In this document: positions 16,963-23,868 of the stretch, piece after piece
How the letters are laid out: every line of letters starts with the position of its first letter
Position numbering within the stretch: position 1 is the first letter of the stretch
Source: Microbacterium sp. B35-30
Lineage (GTDB): Bacteria > Actinomycetota > Actinomycetes > Actinomycetales > Microbacteriaceae
Assembly: GCF_010634855.1 (NCBI RefSeq)
Contig: NZ_MWLQ01000018.1
Span: 1-64,000 of the forward strand
Direction of reading: 5' to 3'
DNA: 64,000 bases
Program-made: the position numbers and the translations under genes
The notes under the pieces: generated by a model
Database searches by the model: none
Seen by the model: the letters and a program-made list of their open reading frames with translations, nothing else
Told to the model about the DNA's origin: nothing

Positions 16963-18707
16963 TGACCACCACCGTCGACCGGCCGCGCCTCGCGCAGCCT
17001 TCGCCCTCTCTCCTCGACCGGGCGCCGAAGCGCCGCGTCTCGCCGGAGCGCATCGCCGCCGGGCTGACGCTGCTCGCCCTCCTCGCGCTCTCCGTCGCGG
17101 CCCTGGGCGAGGTGCAGATCTCGATCCCCGACATGATCGCCAGCTGGGGCAACGCCGAGCGCTTCTTCGCCCGCGTCGGCTCGCTGTCGTTCCCCGAGCC
17201 CGCCGAACTGGCCTGGCTCATCGCCCTCACCCTGGGGCTCGTGCTCACCGGTACCCTGCTGGCCGCAGCGCTGTCGGTGCCGATCGCCTACCTCGCCGCA
17301 TCCAACACCACGCCCGGCAACGGCTGGCGCGCCGCGGCCCGCTTCGCCGGCGTGCTCGCGCGGGCGGTCCCCGACGTCGTGCTCGCCATGGTGTTCGTGC
17401 TGATGTTCTCGCTCGGCGCGCTTCCCGGCATTCTCGCGATCGGCATCCACTCGATCGGCATGATCTCCAAGATGTTCGCCGACGCGATCGAGCAGATCGA
17501 CGAGGGCCCGCGCCTCGCCATCCGCGCCGCGGGCGGCACCCGCATGCAGGAGTTCTTCGGCGGCATCCTGCCGCAGGTGCTCCCGTCGTGGGTCGCCACG
17601 GTGCTGCACCGCAACGACATCAACCTGCGCGGGTCGGTGGTGCTCGGCTACGTGGGCGTGGCCGGCCTCGGCCTCGAGATGTCGTACGCGTTCAAGTCGC
17701 TGAACTACGGCCTCGGCCTCGGCATCGCGCTCGTCATCTTCGTGCTGTGCGTCGTGATGGAGATCGTCTCGAGCGCCGTACGCGCGGCCATGCTCGGGCG
17801 GGTCGGCGACCGCGGCTCGTGGGCGGACAGACTCGTAGGCAGGCGCCTCGTGCGGGATCAGGATGCCGCGGCCCGGCGTCCCGCCCCGCGACCGGCCGCT
17901 GGGTGGGCACGCTCGCCTCAGACGGCATTGCGCCGGCCGTGGACGTCGGAGCGTGTGCGCAACGTCGCCGCCGGCTGGCTCGCGGCGGCCGTCGTGGTCG
18001 CCGGCGTGTGGGTGTGCCAGATCAACTGGGGCGACTTCCTGACGTTCTGGGCGAAGATCCCCGCGGTGGCGGTCCAGTTCTGGCCGCCGACCTTCGGCGT
18101 GTACGGCGCCGAGGTGATGTTCGAGGCCCTGCGCGAGACGATCGCCATCGCGCTCGCCGCCACGCTGCTCGCCCTCGGTGCCTCGCTGCTGCTCGGCTCG
18201 TTCGCCGCACGCAACGTCGCGCCGAACGGCGGCATCCGCGGCGCCGCGCGCTTCGCCCTCGTCGGCATCCGCGGCATCCCCGAGATCATCCTCGCGATCG
18301 TGCTCATCGTGATCACCGGCCTGGGCATGCAGGCCGGCACGATCGCGCTCGCGGTCGGCGGCGTGGGCCTGCTGGGCAAGCTCATCGCCGACTCGTTCGA
18401 GGAGGTCGACCGCGGGCCCGAGCGCGCCCTATTCGCCACCGGTGCGACGCGGCTCCAGGTGTACGGCGGCGCCACGGTGCCGCAGGGCGCCCAGGCGCTC
18501 GTCGGCCACACCTTCTACCTGCTCGACACCAACATCCGTGCGGCGACCATCCTCGGCATCGTCGGCGGCGGCGGGGTGGGCTACTACCTGCTCAACGCGA
18601 GCCAGGGCGCGAACTACGGCATGGTCACCGCGATCGTGCTGATGATCCTGGTGACAGTACTGGTGATCGAGGGGATCGCGATGTGGATGAGGAAGGTCTT
18701 CCGATGA
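16959..18707 (+). CDS. phnE: fused phosphonate ABC transporter permease (PhnE-PhnE)
   Basis: A 582-residue permease that joins two complete PhnE units in one chain. The first unit spans roughly residues 75-285 and the second 375-580; each has a six-helix core and its own EAA-type coupling loop (EGPRLAIRAAGGTRMQEFFGGILPQ, and RGPERALFATGATRLQVYGGATVPQ). The linker between them is basic and proline-rich. Such covalent dimers replace two separate or homodimeric permeases. The start may be the GTG at 16959 or the ATG right after it at 16962. It is coupled to phnC upstream and the oxidoreductase downstream. Confidence 0.9.
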   Translation: MMTTTVDRPRLAQPSPSLLDRAPKRRVSPERIAAGLTLLALLALSVAALGEVQISIPDMIASWGNAERFFARVGSLSFPEPAELAWLIALTLGLVLTGTLLAAALSVPIAYLAASNTTPGNGWRAAARFAGVLARAVPDVVLAMVFVLMFSLGALPGILAIGIHSIGMISKMFADAIEQIDEGPRLAIRAAGGTRMQEFFGGILPQVLPSWVATVLHRNDINLRGSVVLGYVGVAGLGLEMSYAFKSLNYGLGLGIALVIFVLCVVMEIVSSAVRAAMLGRVGDRGSWADRLVGRRLVRDQDAAARRPAPRPAAGWARSPQTALRRPWTSERVRNVAAGWLAAAVVVAGVWVCQINWGDFLTFWAKIPAVAVQFWPPTFGVYGAEVMFEALRETIAIALAATLLALGASLLLGSFAARNVAPNGGIRGAARFALVGIRGIPEIILAIVLIVITGLGMQAGTIALAVGGVGLLGKLIADSFEEVDRGPERALFATGATRLQVYGGATVPQGAQALVGHTFYLLDTNIRAATILGIVGGGGVGYYLLNASQGANYGMVTAIVLMILVTVLVIEGIAMWMRKVFR

Positions 18708-19840
18708 ATCGTGGATTCGACGTCGCCGTCGTCGGCGCGGGAATCGTCGGGCTGGGCGCGGCGTACGCCGCGGTGCGCCGCGGGCAAAGCGTGGTCGTCA
18801 TCGAGCGCGCCCCCGAGGCGCTCGGTGCGACGGTGCGCAACTTCGGGCACCTCTGCATCGGCGCGCAGACCGGCCTCGCCCGCGAATACGCCGACGCGTC
18901 GCGCCCCCTGTGGCTGCGCCTCGCCCGCGACGCGGGGTTCTGGCTGCGCGAGTCGGGCACCCTCGTCGTCGCCCGCCACGCGGACGAGCTCGCGCTGCTC
19001 GAAGTGGCGTCCGGCGCCGGCGGGATCGAGCTCCTCGACGCCCGCGAACTCGAGACCCGGGCGTCGGTGCGCCCGGGCGTGGCGGTGGGTGGCGCATGGG
19101 TCATGCCCGATCTGCAGACCGACCCGCGCACGGCGGCGGCCGCCATCCGCGCGCATCTCGAGACGCTGGGCGTCGAGTTCCGCTCGCGCACCTCCGTCGG
19201 TGCCGTCGAGACGGGGCGCGTCCACACGACCCGCGGTCCCATCGACGCCGGACTCGTCGTCGTCGCCGTGAACCACGACATCGACCAGCTCCTTCCGGAC
19301 CTCGCCGAGGCCGTGGGCGTCGTGCGGTGCGGCCTCGACATGCTGCGCGTGCGCGGGGGAGCGGCATCCGTCTCGGCTCCGCTGCTGACCGGCTGGTCGC
19401 TGGTGCGGTACGGCAGATTCGGGGCGCTGCCCGAAGCGACCGTCGTGCGGGAGCGCCTGCACGCGGAGCGTCCCGACCTCGCGGCGCTCGACCTCAACCA
19501 GATGTACACGCAGCTTCCCGACGGGTCGATGATCGTCGGTGACACCCACTACAAGGGCGTGGGCATCGCGCCCTTCCAGCCCGAAGCTGCCGCCGAACTG
19601 CTGCTCGAGGAGTTCGAGGCCCTGTTCGGGGCCCAGCCGTCAGTGCTCGAGCGGTGGCAGGGCGTGTACGCCAGCGGCCCCGACGACTTCCTCGTCGCCG
19701 AACCGGAGCCCGGCGTGCTCGCGCTCGCCGCGACCACCGGCATCGGCATGACCACCGGACTCGGCCTCGCCGAGACCGCACTCGCCCCCCGCCTCGGCGT
19801 CGACGCCGGCAGCCTCATCCCGGAAGGAATCCGCCCATGA
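18704..19840 (+). CDS. DAO-family FAD-dependent oxidoreductase of phosphonate clusters (HpnW-like, TIGR03364)
   Basis: A 378-residue flavoprotein with the FAD motif VVGAGIVGLGAAYAAVRRG at residues 9-27 and the family-specific ATVRNFGHLCIG just after it. The C-terminal ATTGIGMTTGLGLAE closes the FAD site. TIGR03364 proteins are of the glycine-oxidase/DAO fold and occur next to phosphonatase-like hydrolases and PhnCDE importers. The likely role is oxidation of the C-N bond of an aminoalkylphosphonate, giving a phosphono-aldehyde for the next enzyme; this is inferred from context. It is coupled by ATGA on both sides, and no PhnW transaminase is encoded in the window. Confidence 0.85.
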   Translation: MNRGFDVAVVGAGIVGLGAAYAAVRRGQSVVVIERAPEALGATVRNFGHLCIGAQTGLAREYADASRPLWLRLARDAGFWLRESGTLVVARHADELALLEVASGAGGIELLDARELETRASVRPGVAVGGAWVMPDLQTDPRTAAAAIRAHLETLGVEFRSRTSVGAVETGRVHTTRGPIDAGLVVVAVNHDIDQLLPDLAEAVGVVRCGLDMLRVRGGAASVSAPLLTGWSLVRYGRFGALPEATVVRERLHAERPDLAALDLNQMYTQLPDGSMIVGDTHYKGVGIAPFQPEAAAELLLEEFEALFGAQPSVLERWQGVYASGPDDFLVAEPEPGVLALAATTGIGMTTGLGLAETALAPRLGVDAGSLIPEGIRP

Positions 19841-20559
19841 CCACCCCCGCCACCGAGACCATCACGCTCTCCCTGCCCACCGTTCCCGTCGAGCTCGTCG
19901 TGCTCGACATGGCGGGAACGACGGTGCGCGACGACGGTGTGGTCGAGCGCGCGTTCGAGCGCGCCGCGAACGAGACGGGCGTCGCCGAACGGATGCCGTG
20001 GGCCGAGGCCCTCGACTACGTGCGACGCACGATGGGCCAGTCCAAGATCGACGTCTTCACGCACCTCGCCGGCGGCGATACGGCTCGCGCCGTCGACGCG
20101 ACGACGGCCTTCGAGCGCGCCTACGCCGACCTCATCGCCGAAGAGGGCGTCGAGCCGATCGCCGGAGCGCAGCGGACGCTCGAGCAGCTGCGGGCGACAG
20201 GCCTTTCGGTGGTGCTCACCACCGGCTTCGCCCCGACCACCCGTGACGCGATCCTGGACAGCCTGGGCTGGCGGGCGCTGGTGGACGCGGCCCTGTCGCC
20301 CGTCGACGCGGGCCGTGGCCGCCCCGCGCCCGACCTCGTGCTGACGGCGGTCATCCGGTCGCAGGCGTCGTCGGTGGCATCCGTCGTCGTCGTCGGCGAC
20401 ACGACCAGCGACGTCGCCTCCGGCCGTGCCGCCGGTGCGGGTCTCGTCGTCGGCGTGCTCACCGGCGCGCATGACCGGGCCGCGCTGACCGCCGCGGGCG
20501 CGGATGCCGTGATCGACGACGTGTCGGCGCTGCCGGCCCTGCTCGGAATCGACGCCTGA
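19837..20559 (+). CDS. phosphonatase-like HAD hydrolase (TIGR03351 type)
   Basis: A 240-residue HAD-superfamily hydrolase. Motif I is DMAGTTV (about residues 26-32), close to the DxAGTT of PhnX phosphonatase, motif II lies in VVLTTGF, and motif IV is VVVGDTTSDVASGRAAG. In the cap, MGQSKIDVF places a lysine at the position of the PhnX Schiff-base lysine (MGxxK), so C-P bond cleavage of a phosphono-aldehyde through an imine is plausible. The known PhnX reaction turns phosphonoacetaldehyde into acetaldehyde and phosphate; whether this protein uses that substrate is unproven. Coupled to the flavoprotein upstream; the alcohol dehydrogenase follows one base after the stop. Confidence 0.87.
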   Translation: MTTPATETITLSLPTVPVELVVLDMAGTTVRDDGVVERAFERAANETGVAERMPWAEALDYVRRTMGQSKIDVFTHLAGGDTARAVDATTAFERAYADLIAEEGVEPIAGAQRTLEQLRATGLSVVLTTGFAPTTRDAILDSLGWRALVDAALSPVDAGRGRPAPDLVLTAVIRSQASSVASVVVVGDTTSDVASGRAAGAGLVVGVLTGAHDRAALTAAGADAVIDDVSALPALLGIDA

Positions 20560-20560
20560 C

Positions 20561-21700
20561 GTGGCGTCGGCGGCCGTGGCGCCGGTGGTCGCCTCGCGCG
20601 ACGTGCGCCTCACGCCGCCCGCCACCGCCATGGTGTGGCTCGGGCCCGGTCGTCCGCACGAGGCGATCGCGGTCCCCGGTGTGCGGCTGGGCGACGGCGA
20701 CGTGCTCGTCGAGCTCGAACTGGCGACCGTCTGCGGCTCGGACGTGCACACCGTGTCGGGGCATCGTAAGGCGCCGACACCCTTGGTGCTCGGCCACGAG
20801 TACGTCGGCCGCGTGGTCGCGGTGCTCGACGAGGTTCGCGGCGCCGACGGCGTGGCGATCGGCGTCGGTGACCGGGTGGTGTGGTCGATCATGGCGTCGT
20901 GCGGGCGCTGCGACCGCTGCCGACGGGACCTGCCGCAGAAGTGCCGCGAGCTGCGCAAGTACGGTCACGAGCGGCTCGTCGCGCGCTGGGAGCTCTCGGG
21001 CGGCTTCGCCACGCACGTGCACCTGCGCGCCGGCACGACGATCGTGCGCGTCGGCGAGTCGATCCCCGCGGCTGTGCTCGCCCCCGCCGCATGCGCGACC
21101 GCGACCGCGTGGGCCGCGGTCGACCGCGCCGGCGACATCGTGGACGTGGACGGCGCGACCATGCTGGTGACCGGGGCGGGGCTCATCGGGCTCACCGCGA
21201 CGGCGATCGCGACGCGCGCCGGCGCTCGCGTGATCGTCGCCGACCCCGACCCGGCGCGGCGCACGCTCGCGCGGTCGTTCGGCGCCGCGGCGATGATAGA
21301 CCCCGCAGAGCCAGGAGCCCTGGGCCGGGCGCTGCGACGCCTGCGTGCGCGCGAGCTCGACATCGCGATCGAGGCGTCGGGCGCGGCGGCGGCGGTCTCG
21401 TCGGCGCTCGACGAGATCGGCGTCGGAGGCGTCGTCGTCCTCGTCGGGAGCGTCTCGCCGGGCCCCGCGTACGCGCTGGACCCGGAGCGCACGGTCCGGA
21501 ACCTGACGACCGTCCGCGGGGTCCACAACTACGATCCGGCGGATCTGGCGGGCGCCGTCGCGTTCCTCGAGGAGCACGCGCACCGCTACCCGTTCGCGCA
21601 GCTCGTCGGCCGGCCGCACCCGCTGGCGGAGCTCGACCATGCGCTCGACCGCGCGGCCGCGGGCGCGGATGTGCGCGTCGCGATCGACCCGCGCCTCTGA
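20561..21700 (+). CDS. zinc-binding alcohol dehydrogenase of phosphonate clusters (HpnZ-like)
   Basis: A 379-residue medium-chain alcohol dehydrogenase. The catalytic-zinc site is CGSDVHTVSGH with GHEYVGRV, and the structural-zinc loop is CGRCDRCRRDLPQKC. The nucleotide motif is TGAGLIGLTATAIATRAGA. This corresponds to the proposed phosphonate-catabolism-associated dehydrogenase family (TIGR03366). It could oxidise a hydroxyalkylphosphonate or reduce the aldehyde released by the phosphonatase-like enzyme. Start is GTG one base after the upstream stop. It is the last gene of the operon; no terminator hairpin is evident in the 19-base gap to dinB. Confidence 0.87.
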   Translation: MASAAVAPVVASRDVRLTPPATAMVWLGPGRPHEAIAVPGVRLGDGDVLVELELATVCGSDVHTVSGHRKAPTPLVLGHEYVGRVVAVLDEVRGADGVAIGVGDRVVWSIMASCGRCDRCRRDLPQKCRELRKYGHERLVARWELSGGFATHVHLRAGTTIVRVGESIPAAVLAPAACATATAWAAVDRAGDIVDVDGATMLVTGAGLIGLTATAIATRAGARVIVADPDPARRTLARSFGAAAMIDPAEPGALGRALRRLRARELDIAIEASGAAAAVSSALDEIGVGGVVVLVGSVSPGPAYALDPERTVRNLTTVRGVHNYDPADLAGAVAFLEEHAHRYPFAQLVGRPHPLAELDHALDRAAAGADVRVAIDPRL

Positions 21701-21719
21701 GACCCCGAGCCGCCCGGCG

Positions 21720-22817
21720 TCACCATCCGCCGCGGGTCGGCGTGTGCCCTTCCCGCGCGTCGTCGGGCATCGCCATCTCGGCGCGCACGCCCAGCAGGCG
21801 GATGGGGCGGCCGGGCTCGATCTTGGCGACGAGCTCCATCGTCCGGGCGCGAACGACGGCACGGTCGGCGGTCGAGGGGATCTTCTTGGTGAAGGTCTTG
21901 GTGAGAAACGGCGCGTAGCGCACCTTGAGCCCGAGGCCGACGACGGGCCGGTCGTCGGCGGCCACCTCGTCCAGCACCTGGTCGAGCAGGCTGCCGGCGG
22001 CCGCCTCGATCTCGGCGGGGTCGACGATGTCGCTCTGGAACGTCGTCTCCTTGCTGTGCCCGCGGGCGACCCAGGGAGCGTCGTCGACGACAGCAGAGCC
22101 GTCGCCGCGCCCGAGCTGCCGGTACCAGAGGCCCATCCGCGGCCCGAACTCGCCGGTCAGCGCCGTCTCGTCCGCGACGGCGAGCTCGGCGACGGTGCGG
22201 ATGCCGAGGAGCGCGAGCCGCTTCGACACCTTGGACCCGACGCCCCACAGCTCGATCGTCGGACGCTCACCCATCACCTCGAGCCAGTTCTCGGCGGTCA
22301 GCCGGAAGGTGCCGCGCGGCTTGCCGAAGCCCGTCGCGACCTTCGCCCGCACGAGCGTGTCGCCGATGCCCACGGAGCAGTGCAAGCGAGTCCGGTCGAG
22401 CACGTCCTGCTGCAGGCGCCGGGCGTAGGTCTCGGGGTCGTCGGACTCGACGCCCACGAACGCCTCGTCCCACCCCAGCACCTGCACGACGGCGCCGGGC
22501 TGGTCGCGCAGGGTCGCCATGACCTCTTCGGATGCCGCCAGGTACAGCGGCGCGTCGACCGGCAGGATGACGGCATCAGGCACCTTCCTCGCCGCGATCC
22601 GCAGCGGCATGCCCGAGCCCACCCCGAACTCGCGCGCCTCGTATGACGCGGTCGAGACGACCGCGCGCTCGGTCGGGTCGCCGCGGCCGCCGACGATGAC
22701 GGGCTTGCCGGCGAGCTCCGGCCGACGCAGCACCTCGACCGCCGCGATGAACTGGTCGAGATCCACGTGCAGCACCCACGGCCCGGCCGCAGCAGGCGAC
22801 GGCACGGCGCCGTTCAC
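21720..22817 (-). CDS. dinB: DNA polymerase IV (Y-family)
   Basis: A 365-residue translesion DNA polymerase. The palm carries LHVDLDQFIAAVE, with the two metal-binding acidic residues completed by GWDEAFVGV; the finger motif VSTASYEAREFGVGSGMPLRIA is clear, as is the SVGIGDTLVRAKVATGFGKP segment and the little-finger domain ending near MAMPDDAREG. It is slightly shorter than many actinobacterial DinB proteins because the C terminus lacks a beta-clamp-like tail that I can identify. The GTG at 22817 was taken as start; several ATG or GTG codons lie in short tandem repeats just upstream, so the real N terminus may differ. Confidence 0.92.
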   Translation of the reverse strand: MNGAVPSPAAAGPWVLHVDLDQFIAAVEVLRRPELAGKPVIVGGRGDPTERAVVSTASYEAREFGVGSGMPLRIAARKVPDAVILPVDAPLYLAASEEVMATLRDQPGAVVQVLGWDEAFVGVESDDPETYARRLQQDVLDRTRLHCSVGIGDTLVRAKVATGFGKPRGTFRLTAENWLEVMGERPTIELWGVGSKVSKRLALLGIRTVAELAVADETALTGEFGPRMGLWYRQLGRGDGSAVVDDAPWVARGHSKETTFQSDIVDPAEIEAAAGSLLDQVLDEVAADDRPVVGLGLKVRYAPFLTKTFTKKIPSTADRAVVRARTMELVAKIEPGRPIRLLGVRAEMAMPDDAREGHTPTRGGW

Positions 22818-22880
22818 GACCCCGCGCCGTTCACGACCCCGCTCCGCTCATGCCCCCGGCTCCGCTCATGCCCCCGGCTC
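22811..22880. repeat. short tandem repeats at the dinB start
   Basis: Two 17-base units beginning CGTTCACGACCCCG (22811 and 22828) are followed by two identical 18-base units beginning CGCTCATGCCCCCG (22845 and 22863). On the minus strand each unit carries a GTGAACG or ATGAGCG start-like triplet, but the spacing changes the reading frame, so only the last unit is in frame with dinB. The array probably arose by slippage and could alter translation initiation. Confidence 0.75.
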
Positions 22881-23176
22881 CGCGGCATCCGCATTCATGA
22901 CTCCGCCTCCCGCGACCGGCGCATGAGACGAGACTATGCCGCGCAGCCGACACGCCGCACGGGCGGGCGCGGGATCCGGAGGGTCCACAGCCCCGTGGCC
23001 GCGACGGCTCCGACCCTGGGCTGCACGGCTGCCTGTTGCCTGTTGAACCGGTCGCTCAACAGGTCAACCGCGCTTCCACAGGAGGTTGAGTCGTTTCAAC
23101 CACCTGTGGAAGCCTGGTTGACCTGTTGGCGGAGGGGTGGTGTGCCAGGAACGGCGCGAGGACTCTCGCGGGCGGG
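22818..23176. other. gene-free stretch between dinB and a TetR gene
   Basis: About 360 bases without a supported gene. The left part holds the tandem repeats overlapping the dinB start and a GC-rich segment with nothing recognisable. The right part holds a long inverted repeat (23057-23128), preceded by CCTGTTGCCTGTTGAACC, which repeats the same CTGTTG/GTTGAACC words. No tRNA or small-RNA signature beyond that is visible. Confidence 0.6.
23057..23128. repeat. long imperfect inverted repeat, possibly a terminator or mobile-element remnant
   Basis: The left arm runs CAACAGGTCAACC, then CTTCCACAGG, then GGTTGA; the right arm CAACC, CCTGTGGAAG and GGTTGACCTGTTG mirrors it around a loop near 23091-23096. 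Roughly 28 of 32 positions pair, far more than a normal terminator needs. It sits 49 bases beyond the stop of the leftward TetR gene. It may terminate that gene, but the length and the blocky match also resemble a small palindromic repeat element. No other copy was noticed in the window. Confidence 0.6.
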
Positions 23177-23749
23177 TCAGCCGAGCGTTGCGATGAGCCG
23201 CTCGGCCGCGGCGCGGGCGGTCGCCGTGCCGGTCGCCGCCGACGCGATGTCGCTCAGGAAGACGTTGTGCAGCGCGATGCCGACGACGCCGTACGCCACG
23301 GATGCGCACGCGCCGGCATCGGCGGCAGGATGCTCGGCGGCGAGCAGTTCGCCCAGCGCCTGGTGCGTGCCCTGATACGCCGACACGAGCAGACCGGCGA
23401 GCACCGGATCGGTGCGGGCGGCCTCGACGAACCCGAGCACGACGGCGTTCTCGTTGCCGGGCGCGGCGAACTCGTCGCCGAAGAGGAAGTCCAGGGCGCT
23501 GCTGACATCGCCGGTGCCGCGGGGGAGCATCGAGTCACCCTCGGCGTCTTCGTAGTAGAACCGGCGCGCGCTCTCGCGCAGCAGCTCCTCGCGATTGCCG
23601 ACGAAGTGCCGCACATGCCCCCGCGACATTCCGGCCTCTTCGGCGATGCGCTCGAGGCTGGCTCCGGTGATGCCGTGCGCGGCGATCGTGCGGATCGTCG
23701 CGTCGACGATCTGCTGGATGCGTTCCTCGGCCACAGACGGGCGAGCCAT
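23177..23749 (-). CDS. TetR family transcriptional regulator
   Basis: A 190-residue TetR repressor. The DNA-binding part is RIQQIVDATIRTIAAHGITGASLERIAEEAGMSRGHVRHFVGNREELL, where RGHVRHFV replaces the common KGxLYHYF, a variant seen in BetI-like members. The effector domain is helical and typical in length. It is divergent from a CocE/NonD hydrolase gene, with a perfect palindrome in the shared promoter region, so it is probably the local repressor of that hydrolase and its DUF3237 partner. Effector unknown. Confidence 0.88.
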   Translation of the reverse strand: MARPSVAEERIQQIVDATIRTIAAHGITGASLERIAEEAGMSRGHVRHFVGNREELLRESARRFYYEDAEGDSMLPRGTGDVSSALDFLFGDEFAAPGNENAVVLGFVEAARTDPVLAGLLVSAYQGTHQALGELLAAEHPAADAGACASVAYGVVGIALHNVFLSDIASAATGTATARAAAERLIATLG

Positions 23750-23783
23750 CGATACCTCCCTCTCGCACCATAGTGCGCTCTGA

Positions 23784-23837
23784 TTGACAGTTTATTGTCT
23801 AGTCAGACTTGACTAACAACAACAGAATCCCTACCGT
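23784..23837 (+). promoter_or_regulatory. promoter and palindromic operator of the CocE hydrolase operon
   Basis: TTGACT at 23809-23814 and TACCGT at 23832-23837 are spaced by 17 bases and form a credible promoter. Over its minus-35 lies the perfect palindrome TAGTCA-GACT-TGACTA (23800-23815). A further TTGACA (23784-23789) with an imperfect GACA...TGTC repeat lies upstream. The arrangement between divergent TetR and hydrolase genes is the classical layout for TetR repression. Confidence 0.6.
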
Positions 23838-23868
23838 TGCTCTCACCCCGCTCGAAGAGGAGTCATCC

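Noticed and set aside
14239-21700. C-P lyase pathway
   Set aside because: No PhnG-PhnM genes are present; only importer, oxidoreductases and a phosphonatase-like hydrolase are found.
22811-22880. CRISPR-like array
   Set aside because: Units are 17-18 bases, contiguous and without spacers; this is a simple tandem repeat.
23809-23868. Upstream TTG start for the CocE hydrolase
   Set aside because: The TTG lies inside the minus-35 and operator palindrome; the GTG at 23869 has a good ribosome site.
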